A stretch of 51,859 nt of DNA from Gammaproteobacteria bacterium UBA6724 (GCA_002454165.1 DKIG01000017.1:1-51859), one strand, 5' to 3'. Counted from the stretch's first letter, positions 1 through 9,331 are shown. The notes: generated from the letters alone by a model not told the origin. A program made the numbers and translations.

Positions 1-72
1 GAGCCGCTCAAGGCTGTTTTCTATGAGCCGCTCAAGGCTGTTTTCTATGAGCTGCTCAAGGCTGTTTTCTCA
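1..72. repeat. Tandem repeat, three 24-bp units
   Basis: Three consecutive 24-bp units (1-24, 25-48, 49-72). The first two are identical and the third differs at a few positions. The third unit lies inside the 3' end of the minus-strand monooxygenase gene, whose stop codon is at 45-47 at the end of unit two. The array may continue left of the window. The unit length is a multiple of three, so duplication would not shift a reading frame. Confidence 0.9.
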
Positions 73-1316
73 ACCTGGTCAGATCCTTCCGCGATACTGC
101 GTCCTAGGGCGGCGAAAAGCGGGATTTCATCGTCCTTCAGTGTTTTCATAAACTGCTTACGACCAAGTGCCGCTTCAATGTACGGTGCGAGTTCTTCCGC
201 CTTCCTCGCTTCCCTTGCTGTTTCGCGCTCTTTGAATTCCGGCATGACTTCTGTGGCAAATAACTCCAAGGATTCACAAATATGCTCATGTTTGTTCATC
301 CCGGCCTGCTGGATAAAGGTGACCTGATCCACATCAACCTCTTCAAACTTCTTCAGGTGAGCACGCATATCGTCTGGCGTGCCGATACCACCTCGCTCAG
401 CTGCCAAAGCCTGAAAATAGTTGATGGGCGTTTCTTCCAGTTGCTTATTACGCCGGACACGGAATTCTTCAAACAGATTGGTACGACCCGGTTGATGCTC
501 ACCAAATATATAGAGGGAGCCGAGCGCATAGCCAAAAAATTCAAACCCCTCAAGCCCACGGCTAATCGCCTCGCCACGGTCATGATGCAAGGAAAAACTG
601 GTGACCATACAGATATTTGCGTTCACGCTATGCCCAATCGGGACACAGGCATCGCTCTTTATAATGCTGTAATACTCATCAACCCAGTGCTTCGCCTCCA
701 AGGGGTCAACAAAAGCAAAGGTCAGCGCACCCATGCCAAGCTGCGCTGCCATCTTGATAGTTTCCCTGTTGGAACAAGCCACCCATAGGGGCGGGTGGGG
801 TCTCTGCACGGGTTTGGGGACGATGTTACGACAGGGCATGTCAAAGTATTTGCCCTGAAATCCGGGATAGGGATCCATCGCTAGCATGTTGCAAATTTGC
901 TCTGTGGCTTCCAGGTACTGTTCGCGCTTGCTTTCAACCGGGATATTGAAGCCACCCAGTTCCAGGATTGCCGAGGACTCGCCAGTACCGAACTCAACCC
1001 GACCATTAGACACAAGATCCAGAGTGGCGATACATTCCGCCGTGCGAGCGGGATGATTGTAGTTGGTAATTACCTGCCGAATACCATGCCCAAGACGGAT
1101 ATTTTTTGTCCTCTGGGACGCCGCTGCCAGAAATATCTCCGGTGAAGAAGAATGTGAATATTCTTCAAGGAAGTGATGTTCCACCTCCCAGGCATAATCA
1201 ATGCCTAGATTGTCTGCCAGTTCCACCTGTTCAAGCGCATCCTGAAACAGCTTCAACTCGGCGCCGTCTTGCCAGGGTCTAGGAAGTTGGTGTTCATAGA
1301 AGATACCGAATTTCAT
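45..1316 (-). CDS. LLM-class flavin-dependent monooxygenase (bacterial luciferase-like)
   Basis: A 423-residue protein of the luciferase-like monooxygenase family, which uses reduced flavin (FMNH2 or F420H2) and O2 to oxidise organic substrates. The N-terminus MKFGIFYEHQLPRP, the EVEHHFLEEYSHSSSPE segment and the NGRVEFGTGESS segment are typical of this TIM-barrel fold. The start is well supported: AAGGAGG lies just upstream of the ATG. It is 43 bp downstream of the ferritin-like gene on the same strand, so the two probably form an operon. The last residues (EKTALSSS) are encoded by a 24-bp tandem repeat and are probably recent, non-functional sequence. The substrate cannot be inferred. Confidence 0.85.
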   Translation of the reverse strand: MKFGIFYEHQLPRPWQDGAELKLFQDALEQVELADNLGIDYAWEVEHHFLEEYSHSSSPEIFLAAASQRTKNIRLGHGIRQVITNYNHPARTAECIATLDLVSNGRVEFGTGESSAILELGGFNIPVESKREQYLEATEQICNMLAMDPYPGFQGKYFDMPCRNIVPKPVQRPHPPLWVACSNRETIKMAAQLGMGALTFAFVDPLEAKHWVDEYYSIIKSDACVPIGHSVNANICMVTSFSLHHDRGEAISRGLEGFEFFGYALGSLYIFGEHQPGRTNLFEEFRVRRNKQLEETPINYFQALAAERGGIGTPDDMRAHLKKFEEVDVDQVTFIQQAGMNKHEHICESLELFATEVMPEFKERETAREARKAEELAPYIEAALGRKQFMKTLKDDEIPLFAALGRSIAEGSDQVEKTALSSS

Positions 1317-1359
1317 CTATACCTCCTTTTTCGTCAAGCCTTTTTATCTGGTCAAGATG

Positions 1360-2376
1360 TCAGGCAGCCAGGGATTCAAATTGTCCGAAAATCTGAGCAC
1401 CGTTTTCAATCTCCAGGATCTTCTGCTTCAGGGCTTCAATACTGGCGTGCCTTGTTGTTGTATGAATTTCAACCGCGTGCCAATGGATCATCTTCTCCCA
1501 GATGGGATCAAGAATTTCAGCACCGGAAATCGTCGAGCCATCAAGAGACTTAATAGTGAAACTTCTGAACTCTGAAATTGCCACCTGGAGCCAGGCGACA
1601 TGCACCGCCTCATCTTGGCGAATCCGGTTAACCAGCGTCACCGCTTCTTCTGCCTCTCTGCGCCTATCCAAAAACACTTCCTCTGAGCGCATCACTTTTT
1701 CGTAAAAATCAAATGCCCGTTCGGCGCGTACTTCAATCATCAGCAGGTTCATCAGCAAGGCAATCAGCATCTCGTATTCCGGTGGCAAGTGCAGCATTTC
1801 CCGCTCATTCTTTTCCCGACCTATGCTTGCCGGTGCTTCTGGAATAGGGTATTTCCCCTTCCCGAATATCAGGTCTCTTACCGCATACCACATCACATCA
1901 TGTCCGCCTATGCCCGAACCGGGCACGCCGCCTTCATCCCAGCCATGCGTCCGCAATAGTCCCTTTGACATGTGGCCAAGGGCTGTCTCGCTGATGTCTT
2001 CCGCAATGATATTTTGAAAGTCTGGTGCTTCGACTTCTGCCAATGCCTTGCCCCTAGATTCAATCAGCCCGGTGATGGTGAGTGAATCCCAGAAGGATTG
2101 CTCAATGCCGTGTTTCAGGAGATGAATTTGCTGTGACACATTCGGGAAGTTCTCCTCCGTCAGCAATTCTGTTGTCGCTTCAACCAGGGGTTGGTGGCGA
2201 CGAACAAGGCTTTCACGCCATGCCTTGACCGCGTCCCAGCGGTGTCTTGTCCTGGGAGAAATATATTGCCCCTGGTCGTCAAACCCGCCATGAAGTTTAA
2301 GCCCAGATTCAATATGCAAACTGGTGTAGTCGTGCTCCGCTTCTATTTCTTCGGCGGTATAGATTAGTTTTGTCAT
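1360..2376 (-). CDS. Uncharacterised ferritin-like (possible di-iron) protein
   Basis: A 338-residue protein, mostly helical by eye, that I do not recognise as a named family. The C-terminal half holds EVRAERAFDFYEKVM, then RQDEAVHVAW, then HWHAVEIH. This Glu / Glu-x-x-His / His spacing is like that of ferritin-like helical bundles that bind two irons, so a metal-dependent oxygenase or oxidase is possible but inferred. I place the start at 2376 rather than an upstream in-frame codon because GGAGGGG lies about 8 nt before this ATG. The flavin monooxygenase follows 43 bp downstream, which suggests a shared oxidative pathway. Confidence 0.6.
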   Translation of the reverse strand: MTKLIYTAEEIEAEHDYTSLHIESGLKLHGGFDDQGQYISPRTRHRWDAVKAWRESLVRRHQPLVEATTELLTEENFPNVSQQIHLLKHGIEQSFWDSLTITGLIESRGKALAEVEAPDFQNIIAEDISETALGHMSKGLLRTHGWDEGGVPGSGIGGHDVMWYAVRDLIFGKGKYPIPEAPASIGREKNEREMLHLPPEYEMLIALLMNLLMIEVRAERAFDFYEKVMRSEEVFLDRRREAEEAVTLVNRIRQDEAVHVAWLQVAISEFRSFTIKSLDGSTISGAEILDPIWEKMIHWHAVEIHTTTRHASIEALKQKILEIENGAQIFGQFESLAA

Positions 2377-2461
2377 CACCCCTCCGCAGTCTCGGCACAT
2401 GGACCCTGTGTCCCTCTGGCGGTATCCTACCTAGTCGCTGACAATTTGTCGCCTGTGGGGG

Positions 2462-2488
2462 TTTAGTAGATTCATAAATCTGTATAAT
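2462..2488 (+). promoter_or_regulatory. Possible hemB promoter
   Basis: A perfect TATAAT is at 2483-2488 in the gap between the divergent ferritin-like gene and hemB. The only -35 candidate (TTTAGT at 2462-2467) is poor and the spacing is short (15), so only the -10 box is persuasive. Confidence 0.3.
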
Positions 2489-2554
2489 ATAATCATTCTA
2501 TTCATGCTTTTGTGGTGCAACATCTTCCATGACAGTCTCTCTTAGGTTGATAAC

Positions 2555-3547
2555 TTGACTCGCAACTTCCCCGAAACCCGAATGCGCCGCATGCGAGCGC
2601 ATGATTTTTCTCGCCGTTTGATGCAGGAGCATGCTCTCAGTGTTGGGGATTTGATCTATCCGGTGTTTGTCCATGAGGCAAAAAACTCAACGGCACCTAT
2701 CCCCAGTATGCCGGGCGTCGTCCGTTGGTCTCTTGATCTACTCGTACAGGAGGCGAAGGAGGTTGAAGCACTGGGTATTCCCGTCATAGCCCTTTTCCCC
2801 GTTGTGCCCCAGGCAAAGAAATCTCTCGGGGGTGACGAAGCCTATAATCCCGACGGACTTACCCCTCAGGCGGTGCGGGCAATCAAGGACGCCTGCCCGA
2901 ACCTGGGAGTGATGACCGATGTTGCACTGGACCCCTATACCAGTCACGGTCAGGACGGGATACTGGACGACACGGGATATATTGATAATGATGTCACACT
3001 GGAAGTCTTGGTCAGGCAGGCGATGAATCAGGCGGATGCGGGGGTCGATATACTAGCCCCTTCTGATATGATGGATGGTCGTATTGGTGCCATTCGGGAT
3101 GCGCTTGAAGCTGGAGGTCATCACAACACAATCATCATGGCATACTCTGCCAAGTATGCGTCTGCTTTTTACGGACCCTTTCGGGACGCCGTAGGCTCCG
3201 CCTCCAATCTTGGTTCGGGAGACAAAAAAACCTATCAGATGGACCCGGCAAATACTGATGAAGCCTTGCACGAGGTCGCGCTTGATATTAACGAAGGCGC
3301 GGACATGGTGATGGTCAAACCAGGCATGCCCTACCTTGATATTGTGCGGCGGATAAAAGATGAGTTCGGAATGCCAACAATGGTCTATCAGGTCAGCGGT
3401 GAATACGCCATGCAGATGGCTGCCATAGAGAAGGGCTGGATAAGCGAGGCAATCATTACGGAATCATTACTCAGCATGAAACGCGCGGGCGCGGATGCCA
3501 TCCTGACTTATTTTGCCAAAAGTGTTGCAGAGAAAATGTTTCGGTAG
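2555..3547 (+). CDS. hemB: Delta-aminolevulinic acid dehydratase (porphobilinogen synthase)
   Basis: Condenses two 5-aminolevulinates to porphobilinogen, the second common step of heme synthesis, in the cytoplasm. The 330-residue length is normal. Schiff-base lysines are visible near residue 200 (MAYSAKYASAFYGPFR) and near 255 (MVMVKPGMPYLD). The DVALDPYTSHGQDG stretch lacks the cysteine cluster of zinc enzymes, so this is the Mg-dependent type known from Pseudomonas. The start is a TTG at 2555 with only a weak TAGG before it; an in-frame stop just upstream limits alternatives to this or a slightly later codon. trxA follows 73 bp downstream. Confidence 0.97.
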   Translation: MTRNFPETRMRRMRAHDFSRRLMQEHALSVGDLIYPVFVHEAKNSTAPIPSMPGVVRWSLDLLVQEAKEVEALGIPVIALFPVVPQAKKSLGGDEAYNPDGLTPQAVRAIKDACPNLGVMTDVALDPYTSHGQDGILDDTGYIDNDVTLEVLVRQAMNQADAGVDILAPSDMMDGRIGAIRDALEAGGHHNTIIMAYSAKYASAFYGPFRDAVGSASNLGSGDKKTYQMDPANTDEALHEVALDINEGADMVMVKPGMPYLDIVRRIKDEFGMPTMVYQVSGEYAMQMAAIEKGWISEAIITESLLSMKRAGADAILTYFAKSVAEKMFR

Positions 3548-3620
3548 AAAGATGGCAAGATTGCCCTTCATAATTCATCAATTTTCATCCATAATTCATT
3601 ACCACCCTGGAGGCATGACA

Positions 3621-3944
3621 ATGACAGACATCCAACATACATCCGATGCTACATTTGAAACCGATGTATTAGATTCCGACATCCCCGTTCTGGTTGACTA
3701 CTGGGCTGAGTGGTGTGGTCCCTGCAAAGTGATTGCACCGGTGCTAGAAGAAATCGCCACTGAATATGACGGCAGGATGAAAGTCTGCAAACTTGATATA
3801 GATGCTAACGAAAGCACCCCGCCAAAGTATGGCATCCGGGGCATACCAACATTGATGTTATTCAAGAATGGTAATGTTGAGGCAACCAAGGTCGGCGCGA
3901 TGTCAAAATCACAACTGACCACCTTCCTTGACAGCAACATCTGA
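3621..3944 (+). CDS. trxA: Thioredoxin 1
   Basis: A general cytoplasmic disulfide reductase of 107 residues, the classic thioredoxin length. It has the active site WAEWCGPCK near residue 30 and the cis-proline motif GIRGIPTLMLFKNG. Two ATGs are possible (3615 and 3621). GGAGG at 3609-3613 is 7 nt from the second and only 1 nt from the first, so I use 3621. It lies between hemB and rho; trxA next to rho is a conserved gammaproteobacterial arrangement. Confidence 0.96.
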   Translation: MTDIQHTSDATFETDVLDSDIPVLVDYWAEWCGPCKVIAPVLEEIATEYDGRMKVCKLDIDANESTPPKYGIRGIPTLMLFKNGNVEATKVGAMSKSQLTTFLDSNI

Positions 3945-4214
3945 ACCTGATCTGGCGACGCTGGCTTCATATCTCTCATAAAAAACAGTTGACATTGTCC
4001 AAAAAACCTATCATTTTCACCCTTAGGGATACTGAAAAAACCCACGCAGCCACTCCAATCGAACATTAACCAAACAAATATTCATCTTATCGTGATAGTC
4101 CTGAGTCAGGCTGTTACCACATTACAAACTGACTGTAACCCAAACAATCTCCAGAAAACTGACGCTGTTAAGTTACTTTCCTACTACCCACTACCCACTA
4201 CCAAAAGATGACCT
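3945..4214 (+). other. rho leader region, no gene seen
   Basis: A 270-bp gap between trxA and rho with no credible coding region. In E. coli the rho leader is long and autoregulated by Rho, so this may be an equivalent leader (inference). A small 7-bp tandem repeat (CTACCCA, two full units plus CTACC) lies at 4184-4202, just before the rho start. Confidence 0.4.
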
Positions 4215-5474
4215 ATGAATCTAACTGATCTTAAAACCAAACCTATACCGGAACTTCTCCAAATTGCCCGTGACATGGGCATGGACAATATGGGTCGCTC
4301 CCGCAAACAGGAAATTATTGCCAGCGTACTCAGAAAACACGCCAAAAGCGGCGATGCCATTATTGGCGAAGGCACCTTGGAAATATTGCAGGATGGCTTT
4401 GGGTTCCTACGCTCTCCTGATTCATCCTATCTGGCGGGACCCGACGATATCTATGTCTCACCCAGTCAAATCAGGCGTTTTAATCTCCGAACGGGAGACA
4501 GTATTTCCGGAAAGATCAGACCCCCGAAAGATAGCGAACGTTATTTTGCGCTACTCAAAGTTGATTCAATCAATTTCGCCGATCCGGCTGAAAGCAGGAA
4601 CAAAGTCCTGTTTGAAAATTTAACGCCGCTTTTCCCGGACAAGCCGCTAATTCTTGAAATCGGTAACGGTAGTACCGAGGATCTAACAGCACGAATTATT
4701 GATCTCACATCGCCTATCGGCAAAGGTCAACGGGGGCTGATTGTTTCGCCCCCCAAAGCGGGTAAGACACTCATATTGCAAAACATTGCCCAATCCGTTG
4801 CTCGGAATCATCCAGAATGTCATCTTATCGTGCTGCTAATTGATGAGAGACCGGAAGAGGTCACGGAGATGCAACGCTCGGTCAGGGGCGAAGTCGTAGC
4901 AAGTACTTTTGACGAGCCGCCAGCACGGCATGTCCAGGTGAGCGAGATGGTGATAGAAAAAGCCAAACGCCTGGTTGAGCACAAAACAGATGTAATTATT
5001 CTGCTGGACTCCATGACCCGACTGGCACGCGCTTACAATACTGTCATCCCGGCATCAGGAAAAATATTGACAGGTGGTATAGACGCCCATGCACTTGAGC
5101 GCCCGAAACGATTTTTCGGCGCAGCAAGAAATATTGAAGAGGGCGGTAGTCTCACCATTATCTCTACCTGCCTGATTGATACCGGGTCAAAGATGGACGA
5201 AGTCATTTACGAAGAATTCAAAGGCACGGGTAATCTTGAACTACATCTTGAACGCAAGATCGCCGAGAAACGTATCTACCCCGCAATCAACATAAGACGA
5301 TCCGGCACCCGTCGTGAAGATCTGCTGATGTCGGAAGAAGAATTGCAAAAAGTCTGGATTCTGCGCAAAATTCTTCACGAAATGGACGATCTCGTCGCCA
5401 TTGAGTTCCTGCTGGACAGGATGAAGCAAACAAAAACTAACGAAGAGTTTTTCGCCGCCATGAAACGAAACTAA
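4215..5474 (+). CDS. rho: Transcription termination factor Rho
   Basis: Hexameric RNA-dependent ATPase helicase that ends transcription. It has 419 residues, the usual length. Order: N-terminal helical domain (MNLTDLKTKPIPELLQIA), the RNA-binding cold-shock-like fold around LEILQDGFGFLRSPDSSYL, then the ATPase core with P-loop SPPKAGKT and LIVLLIDERPEEVTEM. The Q and R loop regions and the RKILHEMDD segment near the end are intact. The ATG has no strong ribosome site. The gene follows trxA after a long leader and is followed by a flavin reductase gene. In pseudomonads ubiD usually sits between rho and that reductase; it is absent here. Confidence 0.98.
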   Translation: MNLTDLKTKPIPELLQIARDMGMDNMGRSRKQEIIASVLRKHAKSGDAIIGEGTLEILQDGFGFLRSPDSSYLAGPDDIYVSPSQIRRFNLRTGDSISGKIRPPKDSERYFALLKVDSINFADPAESRNKVLFENLTPLFPDKPLILEIGNGSTEDLTARIIDLTSPIGKGQRGLIVSPPKAGKTLILQNIAQSVARNHPECHLIVLLIDERPEEVTEMQRSVRGEVVASTFDEPPARHVQVSEMVIEKAKRLVEHKTDVIILLDSMTRLARAYNTVIPASGKILTGGIDAHALERPKRFFGAARNIEEGGSLTIISTCLIDTGSKMDEVIYEEFKGTGNLELHLERKIAEKRIYPAINIRRSGTRREDLLMSEEELQKVWILRKILHEMDDLVAIEFLLDRMKQTKTNEEFFAAMKRN

Positions 5475-5493
5475 GGGTCCCGCCATTGAGCCT

Positions 5494-6285
5494 GTGCACT
5501 TAGGTATTGACGGCACTGCTAGACGCTTGATGTTAAAACCACCACCGCCCAAAAGATTCAACTGTTCCATCAGCACTATTGATTATTACAATCACGACAC
5601 CCGTCGGGTGCTACTACAAATGCCAGAGGGAGAAACCGCCGATTTCCGGGCGGGTCAATATCTTCATGTGATATTGCCGGGCAAGGAATGTCCCTTCTCC
5701 ATCGCCAGTTCGCCCCGCATCACGGACAAGATTGAATTGCATGTCCGACCAACCCCCGGGTCAGAAGACTCTATCGTCATTGAATCTCTTTTAGACAAAT
5801 TTCTTCTAGATCAAAGCACCGAAGTTGAAATTGAAATGCCACTGGGTGATTGCTATGTCACCGAGGCGCCGACGACGCCCCTGATACTGATTGCTGCCAG
5901 CACTGGTATCACCCAGATGAAAAGTATCATTGAGTACCTCAAGCCAGGCGGTTTCGCACAACCGATACATCTTTACTGGGGGGTAGTCTGTGCCAGGGAT
6001 CTGTATTTCAGCCCGGTCTGTGAAGCTTGGCAAGCCGAGCATGACAACTTTTACTTCACCCCTGTGGTGAGCGAGCCTGATACTTCACCCGACTGGCGAG
6101 GAAGTACCGGCCTCGTCGGTGATGTCGTCTTGTCTGACTTTGATTCGGTGTCAAACCTGACCGTCTATGTGTCAGGTGGTCCCGCCATGGTGTACGCAAT
6201 CTTTGATGCTTTCGTGGCAAGAGGTCTGTCTAAGGACAGCATCTTCTCGGATATATTTACCTATAGCCCAAGAAACCCGCAATGA
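5494..6285 (+). CDS. NAD(P)H-flavin reductase, Fre-like
   Basis: A ferredoxin-NADP reductase family protein of about 263 residues. The FAD-binding barrel has FRAGQYLHVILPG and CPFSIASSP (the usual R-x-Y-S is altered to CPFSIAS). The NAD-binding half has LILIAASTGITQMKSI and the terminal VYVSGGPAMVYAIFDAF. It probably transfers hydride from NAD(P)H to flavin or another acceptor; relatives next to rho are annotated Fre or CDP-6-deoxy-glucoseen reductase-like. The start is uncertain: GTG at 5494 or ATG at 5530, neither with a clear ribosome site. It is the last core gene before the accessory block. Confidence 0.85.
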   Translation: MHLGIDGTARRLMLKPPPPKRFNCSISTIDYYNHDTRRVLLQMPEGETADFRAGQYLHVILPGKECPFSIASSPRITDKIELHVRPTPGSEDSIVIESLLDKFLLDQSTEVEIEMPLGDCYVTEAPTTPLILIAASTGITQMKSIIEYLKPGGFAQPIHLYWGVVCARDLYFSPVCEAWQAEHDNFYFTPVVSEPDTSPDWRGSTGLVGDVVLSDFDSVSNLTVYVSGGPAMVYAIFDAFVARGLSKDSIFSDIFTYSPRNPQ

Positions 6286-6359
6286 CGGCTACCTTCTGGA
6301 AGCCAAATGAAAGGTGTCCAACAATATAGGGGTGTAAACAACACACTTACGCTACTAAC

Positions 6360-6726
6360 CACCTGATGTCGCTGGAAATCTTCTACTCGTTTCAGCTTTC
6401 TAGAATAATGTCTTTCGCGGCGATCGCGCTCTATATATAGCGATCAGTCGTGACCATGCTACTGTGTCTGGCGTCATCACGGACGTGTTCTCGCGGCCCT
6501 TCTCACGTCTTCGGAAATACCCGTGTGCCGTAACCAATGCACGGTTGCCGTCTTTAACTCCAACGCGCCTTTGACCAGGGGCCGTCTTCCTTCATCCGTG
6601 CATATGCACGATCGAAACAGTTTTGCACAATAGGCGCACCAATCGGGTACTGGTGACCGAACCGCGTCCCTTCAGTTTGGGCAACAGTGGCACCGAATCG
6701 TTGGGTTCAGGTAGACGCGGGAGGTC
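6360..6726 (-). pseudogene. Remnant of a tyrosine-type integrase (C-terminal part)
   Basis: Reading the minus strand and switching frames several times recovers the C-terminal third of a phage/island tyrosine recombinase: LPRLPEPNDSVPLL, KLKGRGSVTSTRLVRLLC, then FDRAYARMKEDGPWSKARW, then TATVHWLRHTGISEDVRR, then PREHVRDDARHSSMVTTDRYI, then RDRRERHYSRKLKR. The H-x-x-R box (HWLRH), the HSS box and the TTDRY nucleophile region are recognisable. At least four frame changes separate the pieces, so it is dead. Its upstream end is fused to the 3' end of the acetoacetyl-CoA synthetase pseudogene. This is the mobile-element scar at the edge of the accessory block. It also accounts for most of the gap from 6286. 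Confidence 0.8.
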
Positions 6727-8480
6727 CATTGTATCCTTGTTGATAACGTCTTCAGATGGTTGACCCAGCAGCAATCGTCGAATTGGTATTTCCATCTTTT
6801 TGCCTGACGCAGTACGTGGGATTTCATCCACTGAAAATACGTCATCGGGTATATGCCGTGGAGACAATTTCGTGCAGATCCTATTCTCTATTTCAAGTCG
6901 AAGACTTTCGTCCAATGAAGCTCCGCTTCCTGGTACTATGAACAGTAGCAGATACGGTTCTCGACCCGGGTACTCAAGATCTACGATCAAACTATCGAGC
7001 ACCGCCGGAAGTTCCTCCACTATGCGATAGATATCACTGGTTCCCATGCGAATTCCGTGACGATTTATCGTCGCGTCGGATCTTCCATAGATGATAGCCC
7101 CGCCATTTTTCGTAATTTGAACCCAGTCTCTTTGTTGCCAGACACCTGGGTAGGTGGCGAAATAACTATCATGATATCGCGTATCGTCGTGATCTCCCCA
7201 AAAATAGAGTGGCATAGGTTTTGTGCAAACCAATTCGCCAACCTGGTCAACCACGGACTTGCCATCGTCATCAAACGCCGCAACTGCCGATCCGAGGCAT
7301 CTGCATTGAATCTCCCCTTCGTAAACAGGCAAAACGGGAACGCCGCTTACGAAACCACCAGCGATGTCGGTACCGCCCGATACCGATACCAGGAAGACAT
7401 CGCGGCTGATTGAATCATAAACCCAGCGATAGGCTTCCGGCTGCAATGGCGAGCCGGTTGATCCTATGGCCCGCAAGCGTTCAAGCAGGGTAATCTTTCC
7501 TGGCACCAGTCTCTTTTTTTGCCGGCAGGCGTCAAAGAACGCAGCACCGGCACCAAGAGGGCCGTCACCTGCATGTTCCACATGATCCGGGCCCTGCTCG
7601 AACTCCAATGAAAACAATCCCCGGGGCCGAGGTCAAAATGCAAAGCGAAGGCCTTGCTGGCTTCCAGCATGACACCGCCATGAACGATCGCTTTTGGAGC
7701 ACCTGTCGTGCTGGATGAATATACAATCCACAGTGGATGGTCGAAGGGCACCTGCGTTGGTGAGAATGATGCGTGGTGCCCCACCATGGCACCAACCCAT
7801 GCAATTAGCGTCTTACGATCCCAAAGACCGCGAAGAAATCTCGCTGTTGCTTCCATCGCCGGTGCCAGGCACCAGGATTACCGCTGTCACGGATGGCAAA
7901 TTCTCGGCGAGCCTGGCCACTGATTCGGCACGTTCGTAGTATTTGCCAGCGTATTAATAGCCTTCGACGCCGATCAGAATTTTTGGCTCATCTGCCCAAA
8001 CCGATCCAGCACCCCATCAATACCCAGATCCGGTGCGCAAACTGACCAGACAGCACCAATACTAGCGGTTGCCAGAAACGCGACTGTAGTTTCTGGAATA
8101 TTGGGGAGATACGTGGCGACACGATCGCCCGGTTTAACGCCCAACTCAGTCAATGTTTCTGCAAGTGCTACCACCCGAAACGTCAGCTCAGCCCAACTCA
8201 TCTCTGTGAGCCTTGTATTTTCGCCTGCAAATTTGATGGCTGGGTATTCGGCCCTTGTGTGTCTAAAGACCTGCTCAACGACGTTTAGCGTGGCATCGGG
8301 GAACCAACATGCGCCGGGCATTTTGTCGTTCGCCAAAACTTGTTCATAACGGGTCGAACTCTTGATCTCGAAGAAATCCCAAATAGAACTCCAAAACTGA
8401 TCAAGGTTGTCAACGGACCATTGCCAAAGCGATGGATAGTCGTCGAAGTACAATCCGAGTTCGCGCCGAAGCCAATCCAT
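6727..8480 (-). pseudogene. Degraded acetoacetyl-CoA synthetase
   Basis: The family activates acetoacetate to acetoacetyl-CoA. The pieces line up in order. The N-terminus has MPGACWFPDATLNVVEQ and SIGAVWSVCAPDLGIDGVLD. A frameshift near 7988 leads to PKILIGVEGY, then an in-frame TAA. A second frameshift near 7850 leads to VPFDHPLWIVYSSSTTGAPK and IVHG. A region near 7560-7620 appears internally deleted and changes frame. The C-terminal half is otherwise well kept (RAIGSTGSPL, SGGTDIAGGFVSGVPVLPVY, TASGKKMEIPIRRLLLG) and runs into integrase sequence instead of its normal end. It is last in the homogentisate operon, where it would have used the acetoacetate released by FahA. Confidence 0.85.
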
Positions 8481-8663
8481 GTATTGCGTAATAAGTGCGC
8501 GTTAAACGGTTTGATGCGATGGTTTCCAAATCGGATCCTGCCGGGTCACTTCGAAAATGGTCCGAAATCTGTCAGCATGCGACTGGACGCTAACTCGTTC
8601 ACGATTCTGAATTGAACAGCACGTCGCTGACTTCGTGCAGTTCTATACCTGGTTTGCCGACAG

Positions 8664-9311
8664 TCAAAGTTTTGCATCTGGCTGGACCTCTGGGGCCGCT
8701 GCCGCAAACGGTGCTAGTTGTTCCAGTGACTGCGCGATTGACACTAATCGAGGAAACGAAGAAAGATCGCATTTGAATCTACGCGCATTGTAAATCTGAG
8801 GCACCAAAACTATATCCGCCATTGACAAGTGATTTCCAAAACAATGGTCGTCATTGCCGTATTTCGACACGAGTTTTTCGAGCGCATCAAATCCAGTGGT
8901 AATCCAGGCCGAGTACCATCGGTCCACCTCATTCTGCTGGACTGATAGTTCATTTTTCAAGTAATTCAAAACACGTAGATTATTCACTGGATGAATATCA
9001 CACGCTATCAAATGTGCCATCGCACGTATTGAGGCCCGGGCGGCTGGATCACCTGGCAATAATGCAGGTTCCGGGTGAATCTCTTCGAGGTATTCCATAA
9101 TGGCGATAGACTGATGATAGGTGTTGCTTCCGTCTACGAGTGTGGGCACCAACCCCTGCGGATTAAGCGTTAGATAGTCCTCTGATCGATGTTCGCCCTG
9201 CACGAGACTAATACCAATATTTTCGTATTCAATCGCCTTGTAATTTAGTGCAATGCGTACCCGATACGCCGCGGACGATCTGAAGTATCCAAGTAGTTTC
9301 ACTCTAATCAC
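8664..9311 (-). CDS. maiA: Maleylacetoacetate isomerase
   Basis: A zeta-class glutathione transferase that isomerises maleylacetoacetate to fumarylacetoacetate in tyrosine/homogentisate breakdown. It has 215 residues, a normal length. The N-terminal thioredoxin-like half carries the FRSSAAYRVRIALN signature and NPQGLVPTLVDG; YHQSIAIMEYLEE completes the glutathione site. The C-terminal helical half ends with LSMADIVLVPQIYNARRFKCD. The start is a GTG at 9311; a second GTG three codons later is possible. It lies 20 bp downstream of fahA, so it is co-transcribed with fahA and hmgA. Confidence 0.93.
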   Translation of the reverse strand: MIRVKLLGYFRSSAAYRVRIALNYKAIEYENIGISLVQGEHRSEDYLTLNPQGLVPTLVDGSNTYHQSIAIMEYLEEIHPEPALLPGDPAARASIRAMAHLIACDIHPVNNLRVLNYLKNELSVQQNEVDRWYSAWITTGFDALEKLVSKYGNDDHCFGNHLSMADIVLVPQIYNARRFKCDLSSFPRLVSIAQSLEQLAPFAAAAPEVQPDAKL

Positions 9312-9331
9312 TCACGTTGGTGGATTGTTTG

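Noticed and set aside
282..788. Long plus-strand open frame of 168 codons
   Set aside because: It is antisense to the monooxygenase gene, has no domain-like sequence or ribosome site, and is explained by the opposite frame.
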